Of a stretch of 64,000 bases of DNA, positions 37,119-49,257 are shown in pieces. A model generated the notes under the pieces. That model did no database searches and was not told the DNA's origin. It saw nothing but the letters and a program-made list of their open reading frames with translations. How positions within the stretch are numbered: position 1 is the first letter of the stretch; each line of letters begins with the position of its first letter. Made by a program: the position numbers and the translations under genes. Source of the stretch: Orthonyx spaldingii (Eukaryota; Chordata; Aves; Passeriformes; Orthonychidae); contig VZTJ01004376.1 in the NCBI GenBank assembly GCA_013397795.1, positions 309,507 to 373,506 of the forward strand. Direction: 5' to 3'.

Positions 37119-40100
37119 CAAAGAAAAAAGAGAACAAGTAAAAACCCCATTTTTTTTGCAAGATCATATAGATTAAGATTTTGTGGATAAAGCATACATA
37201 AAGCAGAAGTACAGTTATAAAAGAAGCCTCAAAATATATGTTATACAAATATTAAAGTTATTAAACCTAAACTCCTGGAAGTCCACTATAATTGCTTCTT
37301 TTACATCTGGCATTGCACTTCAACTGCTGAATTCCTTAGCTTCCAAGAGCAGACGTATGGAGATGCTGTACTATTTGATTTGGCACTATTCACAAGCCTT
37401 GGCCAATGATCAAAAATAGAGGGCACAGAAGAGCAGGAAAAGCCTTAAGAAACTGTCTGGGCTGCTGTTGTTACTGCCTCCATAGGCAGAAAACTTGTAA
37501 GCACAGAGTAGCTGTATGAATCACTCTTGTTTAATTTTAGACTGCTTTTTTATGTATCTTGACAAAATAAACATCAGCATTTCTTCAACAGATACTGATT
37601 CACATCCAGTTTAACTCTCTTCACTTGCCAATAGGTAGAAATTTTATTTTTTCCTCTTTGCAATATTTTGGAATATATGAGTCATGTTGTACACTGACTG
37701 AAAACTGAAGAAAAAACTGTTAGAAAAAGCAGCAAGTAAATAGGACAATTTAAAAGGTACTTGAAAAAAAAAATCCCAGATTAAACCTTGATTAAAACTG
37801 GAAGATTTAAAACATTCTGTGTTTTATATTAATATGAATATTCAAGGGATATAAAACTGATTTTTGCAACTTCAAGAGGACCCAATAATAAACTGGGGAG
37901 TCCTGAAAAGCTGCCAAGAAAGTTGTGGTCATGTAGAATACCAGGGGGAGAGGGAGGGGAGGATGTCCAAGTCACCCAGAGGCAGTAGAAGGTTGTGCTA
38001 GGATGCTTACACATTACTGGAAATTCACAGGAAAGCCTTCCATGTAAACAGGAATCACCAAATATCAATACAATCATGAAAAAAAAGTTTTTACATGCAG
38101 TGCTTATCTCCTTATAAGATCAGGTCAGAGAAGACAGGAGTCGCTCAGCAACATCCAGGTCCCCCTGTTTGCTGCCTTCAGCAGCAGGTCGTGGAGAAAA
38201 GGCCCGGGGTGGTGGATGTCTGCCCTCCCTCTGCTGCCAGCATGAACCCTCCCAAACCTTCATGGGCAGAGGGTACTTCACTTCTGCTGAGCAGGGTCTG
38301 GTGGGAGCCAGGAGGGAAAGAGTAAGCTCACGACTATAAGGGGAATTAATGCTCTGAGCAGTTTAACTCTTATTCAGATTTTAACTTGGAGAGCTGCCAG
38401 GTTTCCAGGGAAGCAAGTCATACAGAGCAGCTGCTGCCCAGTTATGATCTTCTCTCTCCACAGACTTCCTCCACAAACACAGAGCAGATCCTTGTCGGCA
38501 AGCTGGGGCTTTTTAAGGCCCCCACAGCCAAGAGAGGGCAGGAGCTCTTTGCTCGCCTACAGCTTTGGCTGTTTGTCCTCCTCAACTCTGCATTGCAAGT
38601 GGAGAAGAGGAGATTGTGCTCTGTGCAGCATGGCAATGCTGGGTGATGCCCTTAGCAGAATGGGCAGTGGGGATGAAACACAAAATAAACTTTTCCTGTT
38701 TGTGCACAGCCCCTTCTGGCTCAACAGTTAGGAGAGTCAGATGAGTGAACCTATAGTTCAGCCACCAGCAGACAGAGACACGCTTTGTAAACGGCATCAC
38801 ACTCGGCTACAAAGCTCAGTGTGACTGTTGTGCATAAGAAATTAATCCTCACAAAGGATTACATAAAAGCCATCTCACAGTCTTCCTCGTTTTTCAAGAT
38901 TTTGAGATTACTTTTCCTTTCCTCCTCATCTGCCGCTCCTGCATGCACCATGCTTGGGAACAGACACGTACCTTAGCCAGCAGGAACGCAGAAAAAATGC
39001 CTTCTTCTGAACAATGCTTTCATCTCCTTATTCCAAGACTTTTAAAGTCTTTTATGGTCACCTCTGCTCAGATTTGCTGCATTACATAAAGTGAAGCAAA
39101 GCTCCCTAAAGTCAGATGTTTTGCCTCATGTCCCTTTTAAATGAGAGCCTGAAGGCTCTACTGCTAAATACGCTACTTGCATATGTACCTGTACAAATGT
39201 ATGAAACTGAAGGTCTCTGTTTCTAAGTTAAATGTTCAAGTACTTTACTCTACTACTTTGACAGGTATTCTTGTGACAGTTCAACACCAGAAGCATTCCA
39301 TACAGACAAATATTTTTTACTGATTTCTTTGAAACTTCCTTTCAGAGTGCACTGCCTGATTACTGGGTTGTTGTTCTACAGCAGAGCTACCCAAGTGAGC
39401 AGCATCCAAGAGTGATGCATGTCTGTACAGTTGTATTAGACAAAAAAAAATTCATATAGTGGCCAAATTCCAGTTGCAGTTATGGTCCCTTAATGAAATT
39501 ACATCTTAATGGAACTGACCCAGTTATACATTAAGACTACTGTACCTAAAATATAACATAGATGGAAACACATTCTTTGCCATTTAAGCTGCAATTTGCA
39601 ATATTGATTTTAACCCCAGATGAGACCTTGATCTAACTAAGTGCACTGTGAATCCAAAAATCCTGACCTCCCAGACCAAACATTTGTTCTTTATTATAAG
39701 TGCAAGCAGACTGCCTCACATTTGGGTGATGGATGTGACCCAAATCTCTCAGTTAACACTCTGGTTCAAAGAGTAATCCTGCTGCATGCAGCTTTTTTTG
39801 GTATGAAAGCTACACCAGAATCCTTTACCACACAAAGTAATGACTCCAAGTTCTCAGCAACACCAAGAACCACCAGGGTGTTTTCATGTGAAACATGAAA
39901 AAAGCAAATCCAAAAGTTAGAGTCCTAGTTTGCAAACAGAAAAAGTAATCTTTGATTCCTTTATGCCAGAGCAAATTAAGGGAGAAAGAGCGATTTCATC
40001 TTCTTTTAGAACAGACAGAACTGTTCCATCGCCCATCACAAGACCCTCTTGCTCTGGTTGAGAAATTCTTGAAAGATTTATTCATTGCAACTAGAAGCAC

Positions 40101-40515
40101 AGGAAACTTCCAGAGATTTGTAACACCTGTATGCTGGTTCTCCCTATAGTAAGTGTTACCTAAACCTTCCACAGGTATTTAGGTGGGATATTTCATATTT
40201 AATGAGGTGAAAACCTAATTTCCTACTGGTTTAACTGGGCACCTAAATGCCTTTACACTTATTTCTGCTTCACCATCCCTCTTCCTCCTAGTTCATGAGG
40301 GTAATACTAGCTTCCTGCTTCAAAGATGGTTAATGAGAACGAACTACTAACATCACTGAGTCATTTCAAATTATATATGGTCACCTAAACAACGTTGAGG
40401 ACTTGGGACTCAGTCTTGAATCACAGGCATAGAGCAGCCCCATACAGTGGTACAGACTTACTAACTGCAGTGAATGAGATTTTGAAAAGTAACTTAATCA
40501 CAACAACAGAATCTA

Positions 40516-40534
40516 GGGGGGGTGGAGGGAGGGG
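40516..40534 (+). other. Possible G-quadruplex motif
   Basis: G7-T-GGA-GGG-A-GGGG: the G7 run can supply two G-triplets with a one-base loop, giving four G-runs with loops of 1-7. Formation is predicted from the pattern only. Confidence 0.5.
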
Positions 40535-42389
40535 AAGAAAATTGTGATTCTAAGGAGGAGAAGAGACAGGTTCTATAATTCTGCTCTGTGCCTTTCAAAG
40601 AATCTCTTTAAGGAATTACTAGACTTTATATGACTGAACTACACCCTCTTTACAAAGTTGACTCCACATCTAAACCACAGAGCAAATCAAATGTAGTGGA
40701 CCCTTCTAATCCAGGAGAGCCTCTCTACGTGACCAGCAAGACAGACACTCTTTAAACTGATCTATTTTGTTTGATAGGCAGTTACAGATGTTCATCTCCC
40801 CTTCTTGCAGACGTGAAGGGAGCAGCACAGCCTTAGGACTCATACGCTGGGCATCGCTTTACATTAAAGCATTAGAAAGAAACAGCACACAGGAAGAGCA
40901 ACAGGAAGCAGAGGCAAGTATTTTGCAGTACTATAGTTACTATAAACTTCAGTTTTAAATATGGAAATCCATAGAAAAAATCAACCCAAACAATCCACAA
41001 TGCAATCAAACTCTTATTTACCAGAGTTTCAGCTAATTTACTTGAATGGAACCAGCATGGCATGCATGGTACTGGGACTAAGGCTAGAGTTGCTAGCTTG
41101 CCAATACTTCTGATTTGTAAATGAAAATAAAAATTATCACAACTGCAGAAAACTTAAGAGCATTATTCAAGTTGTTAACAACTGTAGAGGCCATGAAATG
41201 AATTCATTCATTGTCCCCAGACTTTACTGAACAGCAGCAAATTTAACATAACTTTTTAAAAGTCAAACATGAAAGACCACAGTCATGTCTGACTTAGCAT
41301 GTGACCTTTGATCAGTCATTTTCCTCTTGGCCCATAATTTCTGGGTTGTGTTTACTTACACATTAGAGTGTTGCATGGAATCAGTTAAATGGGTTCAGTG
41401 CTGCAAGGAGCTCAGCACTTACTATGGTTGGGAGTCTGATCTCAGGAGATGGGGCTAAAAAAGAAAATAACTTATCTTCACCACTACAAAAGACAAGTAA
41501 GAGTGAAAAATCCTAAACACTTCAGCTATTTTTGCATGCCTCAGTAAGTCTTCAGGGTAAGATTCTGGAACAAAGACTTAACATTATTATTTAGTAAGTG
41601 ATTTCAAAATGCTCAAGAAAGACAAAGAGAATACTACTACAGAGAAAAGAGGAGGAGAAAAATTATTTTCTAATAGGAAAAAAATTTGTTCTCTTCCCAC
41701 AGTACTTCTCCCTACTCTGTGACAGTTTATTTTATGCCTACATAACGGTTTTATTTTTGAACAGGATAGCACGGAGGTTCTTGGGGAAGGTACTGCTTCA
41801 TGATCATGATATAAATTTTTCAATGGTGCAGGTAAGATCAGAGAATTCTGAACTTTGCTAACAGAAAACATAACTTTCTGCCAAGATGACAAGCTTTGAT
41901 AAGATCTAAAACTTCATCAGCTATACGAGCAATCACAAACAATCCACCAAACACCTTTCCCAGAACTCTGTGAGAGGAAACAGAAAAAACCATACACCCC
42001 ACTGTAAATCAGCCATCAGAGAAGCACATTCTATATTTGCCCTTCAGATCAGCAGCAGTGCAAGTCATGAGTGATACACTGGAGTCCTCCTTTTCCTCAA
42101 AACTTCTTTATGGAAGAGTTGAGTATGCAGCAAAGCAGAAGCATGTGTACCTCAATGTCATCTCATATTCTAAGCAAGTATTGTTTTAAACAATTTTACT
42201 AACACAACAGATCATTTCTTACTACATCTGGTTTTCCACCCTTAGGCTGAGGGTCCTGTAAGGCACTGACAGAACCTTTTTGGACAGCATCCAACTGTGC
42301 CCCTCAAAACTGGGACATTTACACAGTGAGAATTAATTCAATTACAGTAAAGTACAGCAAACAACTGAGATGCTCTGGTTTGATTTCAC

Positions 42390-42960
42390 AAAGATGAGCT
42401 GCAGTGAAACTGAAATAAATGATAATGCCAAAGGAAAAATTCTTCAGTGCTGTCAAAGTGTTCGGAAAGTGTTAACATGGTTCATTCATTTTCAGCTGCA
42501 ATACCATGTTGAAAACATACTTTTGCTGGTCTGCAGTTGATTGATGTACATTACTCATATCAGGCTAATGGCACTTTATTTTCCAACAGTAGCAAGTAAT
42601 GAGTGACCTTGAGTGCATATTGTTTTGCTGAGAGGTTTTGTTGCTCCGTGTACTCTATGAGCACCCCCAAGGAAATGAGGGCCCTGTATTGGTGTTTTTC
42701 AGCAAACCTCATTTCTTTCATGGCTTTCTGTAAAAGAATTTGATACAGGGATAGAAGCTAACCTCAGTGAGTAAATGAAATATTGATCCACACTACTCTG
42801 GCCTTGCCTTCACCTTGTCCCAGGGCTGTGAGTTACTGACTTTTCCGTTTTGGCTGTAATAGGAATTATTACAACAGGCCTGTGCAAGTAATTACTTGGC
42901 ATGGCAAAAAGGAGGGTCCATCATATATTTCTGTAGAGACGTTAGTTTCCATCAGGCCAG
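42390..42960. promoter_or_regulatory. Candidate conserved non-coding block
   Basis: A long stretch without repeats contains GCAGTTGATTGATGTAC, CAGGCTAATGG, GTAATTACTTGG and TAGGAATTATTACAACAGG, words typical of homeodomain/TALE-rich regulatory DNA. It has no open frame of note. An approximate region only. Confidence 0.25.
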
Positions 42961-43086
42961 CAGTCTGCTTTTTTGGCCCTGTCTTTCCTACTCTTGATTC
43001 AATTCCTTTAACCATCATTAATCAAGTTCCTTGTCAGTAGAAGTTTATCAAAAGTATTAAGTGAGCAAGGTTGCATGGCCTCCTTT

Positions 43087-43103
43087 AAAAAAAAAAAAAA
43101 AAA
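43087..43103 (+). repeat. A17 homopolymer
   Basis: Seventeen A bases following GGCCTCCTTT. Confidence 0.95.
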
Positions 43104-44568
43104 GAATCAAGAAAAAGAAGCACCAATGCAGGGCAGTAAATTTCAAAATATGGAAGGCTGGTTCCATGATATATATGAGTGTCTCTTCAGCTGGAATGAG
43201 CAGTTTGTTTTAATGATAGATATTGTAGTTTGAGCTGTGATAGAATCCTTCTCAAGTTTATACGCCACAGACTATCATTTATGATAGACCATGTGTTTCT
43301 AAATGGTGAAGGTCATGGCTGATGGCAAAAGTAAAAGCAGTGGTGATTCATTAAAAATAGTTAATAGGGCCTGCTGTTGACAGGGATAAATAGCAACACC
43401 CTGCATTTGCAATCCACAAGCAACTAGTTTAGGCAATGCTTCTTCCGTGTTTTCACCACTCCTGATTGCCAGACAGCTGTGAACATACACAGAGACATCA
43501 GCAAGATTGCTTCCACCCTGCTAATAACAGAGGCAGGATGGGTTTCCAGTGTGAATGACTTCTCTGGATCCAGATTTTCCAACCAGCAGCTTTGACAGAC
43601 TGACTAAACATCCAGCTCACAGTGATTTGTTAGCTAATAATCAAGTTTACACTGTACACTGAATTTTTAGGGACCAAACACATTTGTTAACTACACTGCT
43701 GGGATCCCATCCTTCAGTTTGAACACCAGCTGGTCCTGGGTGCGCCCACGGGACATCAGTGGAAGCTTTGCTCCATAAAGGACACTAAGATGGGACCTCA
43801 CAGCCTTGGAATGACTAAAATACTAATGATCTTTATTGTATCCTCAATCAGAAAAATGTAATTTCCCTAAGGTATTTTTGTGCTATTTGGAAAACAAACT
43901 GTCAAAATTCAGTTAGAAAGAAAATATTTTAACTGATTGTTGTGATGCTGTTCCTTTTTTTTTTGTATGGACTTTACTTTTAAAACGCAAACACACAACA
44001 ATCATCATTAAAACAGAGGTGTAGCCCACTTAGTAAAGTTTACAAATATAGTTTGCCAAACAGATTTGGGACTGCACTTAAAAAATAGAGTTTGGTGAAT
44101 GTTCTCTCATGGACACAACTCTACAGTACCTACCAATGATAGCCTATGGATTGCCTATGGTTTTGTTTCACTGATTGTTAAATACAAAGGAAAACTATTA
44201 ATATATAGTCATTGACTTTAGAGAACAACTAATATCTAGTCATTATTTCCAGACTAAAATACCAGAGAGAGAGAGGTGGTTCACATTTAATTTCTGATCC
44301 TCCTTTGCCAACTGAACATTTTGTTCTGTCCCTCCTGGTGTTTCCCTGCCTAAGATTAACATGAGCTATTATCACTTATTTTAGGAGAAAATTTTGTTGA
44401 TCATTCAGCTCAAGTCATTTCCTCCTCAAGTGAGCTTTGTCTTAACTATTTAGAGAGTTCCATTTCATAGCTGATCTTGAAGCACCATCAAAATGAGTAC
44501 AATTAATGACTTCCCTAGGAGTTGATCATGCTCTGCTTGAGTGGACCCTGGAACTGTGCAAATAACAG

Positions 44569-44611
44569 CAAAAAAGAAAAAAAAGAAAGAGGAAAAAGAA
44601 AGAAAAAAAAT
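44569..44611 (+). repeat. Purine-only GAAA-type tract
   Basis: A polypurine run of A with scattered G (AAAGAAAGAGGAAAAAGAAAG), no pyrimidine for about 40 bases. Confidence 0.85.
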
Positions 44612-45619
44612 GAAATCTGGTTAATTAAAAATAGTAACAAAGAGAGGTAATGAAAATTAATCCATTAAGGCTTGGTTAATTCTGCCATCTCCAGTCCTTG
44701 CTTCTTCATATGATACATATGCTTTGCAGCTGCCTAGATCAGAGCTGAAATCCTGGAATTACAGAAGCTCCCTGACTTTCTTTCCTCTTCCTTCCTGTGG
44801 AAAAAGAAGGTTATTTTTTCCTTACTTGATAGCTGAATACAAATGCTTTTTTAGGCAAGCTAGGAAATAGGTCCATGTTGTCTAGCTGATAACCCTTCTT
44901 AAAATGTAGTATGTAATTTTGTCTCAAATATTTTTACCTTTTTTAGGCAGTTATTAAACGTTACTTTCCTTGGCCAATGATCTGCAGAAACAACACCAAG
45001 CCTCTAAATTAGAGAGGCAAACAGTGAAAAATATTTGATGACTAAGTAGAAAGGTAAATGAGGTATCTGTTGTGATTATTTTATGCTTATCTTTTGATAC
45101 TTCTATAAAAGGATCAGTTACCCTAATATAGTCATCTTGAGAAAGACAGTCTGCAGTGGTTACAAATTGACTTTTTATGGAGAAAATAAGACTGTTCCTA
45201 ACCTATTGCACTGATATTATATTTTGTTAATATTTTATGAAATAAAAGTACTCCCATTAAGGGTGGCAAATTGCTTTATAATTATAGCACTTCGCACAGT
45301 AGAATGACTATTTCATTTTATGGAAAAAAGCTCCAAATACAATTTCATTATCATCCAGTGTCTTTTCAACCTTCTAAAGGTTTCAGCAGAAATCACTGTT
45401 ATATGCATCTCCAATATCTCCTTTTTCAAATATTAGTTCAATTTAAAGAAAATTATGACTCCTGTTCCATTCTGCTCACTGCTAATGAAATAGTTGTGTA
45501 CAGTGAACATTTGTACCTAGATCTAGATGAGTCAAATGAACAAAGTGAACAACTATAAAATATGGACCTTTTAACTTCTACATTCAAAGGTTGATTTATA
45601 TCACTCTGAGCACTGAGTT

Positions 45620-45775
45620 AACTCAAGTGGTTTAGAAATAGATTTAGTTAAATCTGTGCAAGGCCCTGGTGTAGTGTCTCTTAAATCAGTTTAAGAGAAA
45701 CTTAAATCAATTTAGCCTGCTGTGGTTTATAGATCTGAATTGGTTTCTAGACCAATTTAGTTAAAATAGGTATCC
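45620..45775. mobile_element. Candidate remnant of an old palindromic DNA transposon
   Basis: A cluster of related words on both strands, GATTTAGTTAAATC, CTTAAATCAGTTTAAG (45680-45695) and CTTAAATCAATTTAG, brackets GTGCAAGGCCCTGGTGTAG. A second palindrome AATTGGTTTCTAGACCAATT (45738-45757) follows. Alternating AAATC/GTTTA words around a GTGCAA..CCC.GGTGTAG core recall the ends of old non-autonomous hAT-type elements of sauropsids. No transposase frame or clear target duplication is visible, so the class is uncertain. Confidence 0.35.
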
Positions 45776-48700
45776 AAGTTGTTATCAGTCTCCCAATCAC
45801 ACTGATCTCAATCCGAATCACTCCTTTTGCAGTTCTCAGATGAGAGCAAAATCGCAGGACCAAAGAATTTTTTTTCATCTTTCCTCTTTGAAGATTTTGA
45901 TAGAACCATTAAAGTCTTGTGCTGGAAAGCATCCACAGCCTGGCATATGTACAGTTTTTTCTCCTGCCTGAACAACCCAGTGAGAGTTTTGGTGCCTACG
46001 CCTGCAAGCTCAATGGTTATTTGATTTCCACTGGAGTGATTTGCTCGTCTGCTGGAACTGCAGCACTATCAATACTACAATATCAAATCTATATTGCAAA
46101 TGAAAACTAAACTGGTATGTTACTGGGAAATATTCAGTAAAATATGCTGATTCTAGAAGCATTAATTCTAAAATACCCTAATTTAATCAGACATGATGCA
46201 GAAACAGCTATCAATCATAAAAACAAACAAACAAACAAAGCTCCCCCTCCCTCTACTGTAAGAAGTTTTTGGAATGATCTCTAGAGACCATATTGACTCC
46301 ATAGTCACAAAGAAAGCAACAGTAAAGCAGAAAATCGCCCCAAATGCAACCAGAAAGAGATGCTTTGAACATCAATAAGCCTGAAATGTAGCCTTTGGAC
46401 ACTGAAGATTTCAGCCAATTTAAATGTCAAAGTGGGAATGAACTAATGGTCCTGACACAAGCCCTTCACTTATGGATCAAGAATTCCATTCTTCAGTACT
46501 GTGAACCCTCCCCTAACACCACATAATATATAAACACCTCTATACATTAGATTTGGTTTGCTTTTGGGTTGTTTTTTTTTTCTCTCTATACATAGAGAGT
46601 AAATCTTTCATTTTTACTCTTTCTTTTTTTGTCTTTTTCCCCCCTCTTTCAATTAGAGCCATGACATCTTGTTCTATAGTTTCTGGTTTTACAGCTTTAA
46701 TTGCTAACTAGTGAACTTCAGTGCTTGAGGAAGGTGCAGGATGCATTTTGTGCATCTGCAGGATAAATGTCATTTCCTCCATATGTGGAGCATTGTCCCT
46801 GCACCACATATGTTTAATAAAGTCTGGTATTTACTTGCCAAGAAGACACAAAATTAAGTTACCCTTAACTCTTCCACTACAATTATATGTTATGAATTTC
46901 AGTCCTTCACAGCTAGCTCATTGCACAGAAATACTTGGTTAATTAAAAAAGGTAAAATCTCCCTGTGACACAACTTGTATGGTCAGACACCAAAGAAAAC
47001 ATGTCATTATTTCTGTTATGAAAATTGGTCCAGTTAATGGATTTTCATTTACGTATACTTCTCAGTTAAAAAAATATTAAAACCAACAGAGCTCTAAACA
47101 CTGAACTAAGGACATTAATCGCCAAGCACACCTTTCTATTCCCTTGTGTCCCTCTCAGAAGATAAAATGTAATTTGGGCTTTCTTTCAAAATAAGCAAGC
47201 AACATATTGCTCAGTCAGGACTGTATGAGGTTATTCTTCTGTGATAATAATGTTATTATTATATAGTCACCCAAAGCCAGAAATAAAAAATATCCTGGGC
47301 TGAAATTATTCATGTTGTACTTTTTTGCCTAACATAGGCATCCCTAGCATCCCTAGCATGATGCTGTTGGGCTCTGTTTTAGGGGACCTTAGAGCAAAAG
47401 TAACAGAGATGTCAAAAGGACTACCAAGACAGTGAGCTGGCAGATGAAATTGAGGCAGCGCACAGAGAGGTGTCTGAAACTTGCCTTTGTGAGTGCTTCA
47501 AGTGAGTTGTGAAGGTCTTGCTTATTTTAAATGGTTTGTTGCTGTCAGGGACAGATTCCAGTGGGTTTTTGATATTTAGTAGAACCTCAGAATCCGATCC
47601 GCACTCTGAGAGTGGAAAGAAAATCAGTGAAGGAAGATGTCCCTACTCATATAGACTGTTAGAATGCAAGCCAAAGGTCAAGTACTATTTTGGTTTAAAA
47701 ACATCCACACACAAGACACTTCCACATCTCATTCTTTGTTGCATTTCAAGTCTGGAACATGAATGGCTTCACATTTCAGTTACGGTGTGAAGGAAGAGAA
47801 GGGTTTGAGCCATCATGTTAATAGCTGACAAGAGGGAGGAGGGATTTTTTTTCTAGTCTTGTTATAGCCTGCAGCCCCTCTTTTTACATGGTATCTGATT
47901 CTGGGATGACATCCCTTGAATGCAAACCCAGATCTTTCCCTCATTCCCAAATTCCATTACATACTACAATTTTTACACATCAGGATCCTTAGATTATTTC
48001 TGCACTGGCTCTGTACCAATATAAGCACTGGCAAAAATTCAAAACATTTTTCAGGGAATGATTAATTGTATAAGTGTTCTGAGATGTACAACAAATATTC
48101 ACTCATTTGAATGACCCTCTCAGGCTCTTGTAGCTAAGATGACTTTGCAAAAGCTTATACAACATTTTGACTGATTTAAAACAAAAGTTTAGTGTGCATA
48201 CACTCCAACCAACAGCTGGAAGCAGGTTAAACAAACAGCTGTATCTTTCCTTTCCTTATATGACTTCAAACATTTATTTTTCTGTAAACAAAAATATTTT
48301 TGAAGGCAGTCATAAGGCCTCATCAGCTTTAACACACATCAAGTTGTGCAGATGTGTGGTTTCTGCTGCCTCCCCGAGAGGGGACCAAAGCTCCTGGTGG
48401 TGCAGCAACAGTGCCCCAGCCAGATCCGAGGGTGCCTGCCTGCTACTGCCCTTCCTGCTTTTGCACTTGCACAGCCTTTTGTCAGTAACTTATACTGACC
48501 CAGGCTTTAATCTGCCACTAACAATTTAGTGGTTCATTCATTAGTATATATTTTCCACAAAAGTCTATTTTCAGCAATTCTGGGAGGATGATCATTCTGC
48601 TGTGTACAGCCTGTATGCTTTTTACAGTACTTGTGTCTTAGACAAAAACACACCTCACAAAAACGGTTGATGCATTAGAGGGAATACATGAGCTGCTTTT

Positions 48701-49200
48701 CCAAACACAAGCCTTTTTCTAGTTTAGTCTTATTACTTATCTAGCTTATGCTCCCCAACATTTTAAATGAGCATTGCTTTGGTACTAGCCAAATAAACCA
48801 AAGTATGGATAACTGAAATGGATAGATACTGTTGTAGTTTTATAAGTGAATCCCCCCAGTACATATCAACCAATGCCTGTTCCTTTCTGGGGTTTTTTGT
48901 CTTTTTATTTTCATTCTAATGACATAGTTTTTGCTGCTATAAGCAGAAAGGTGATACAAATGCATATTGAAATGCAGCATGTTACATTTTCCAGCACCTC
49001 TCAATGGCACAGTATTTCAACAAACTGTCAAAATGGCTAAAAACTGCTACTATTGAGAGTCTCCTGCTTCCAGCAGAACAAAGAATAGGAGCAGCTCATC
49101 TCACTTAAGTCAAAGGCTTACTTTATGTTTATGTTCTGTACTGCTTACATCCCATTACAAAAAACTTATGCACCTCTTTAAAGATTGTTTTGAGAAAATA

Positions 49201-49207
49201 GACAGAC

Positions 49208-49256
<49 letters not shown>
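49201..49256 (+). repeat. (GACA)2(GATA)12 microsatellite
   Basis: Two GACA units (49201-49208) run into twelve uninterrupted GATA units (49209-49256). Such pure tracts are usually length-polymorphic. Confidence 0.98.

Positions 49257-49257
<1 letters not shown>

Larger units (their letters stand above)
33030..40510. other. Non-coding, mostly AT-rich DNA
   Basis: No gene is seen. Apart from the trinucleotide tract (35757), the MEF2-word block (36480) and the A19 tract (37100), there is a moderately GC-rich patch at 38110-38640 with short overlapping frames on both strands. A 119-codon frame at 34965-35324 shows no recognised domain. Confidence 0.65.
40540..49195. other. Non-coding, AT-rich DNA
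   Basis: No gene is seen. It includes the candidate regulatory block at 42390, A17 at 43087, the purine tract at 44569, the palindromic transposon-like remnant at 45620 and a (CAAA)4-type run near 46217. A plus-strand frame at 45271-45558 (95 codons) starts at TTG and has no recognised domain. Confidence 0.65.

Noticed and set aside
49201..49256. Regularly spaced units as a possible CRISPR-like array
   Set aside because: Four-base units without spacers; an ordinary microsatellite.
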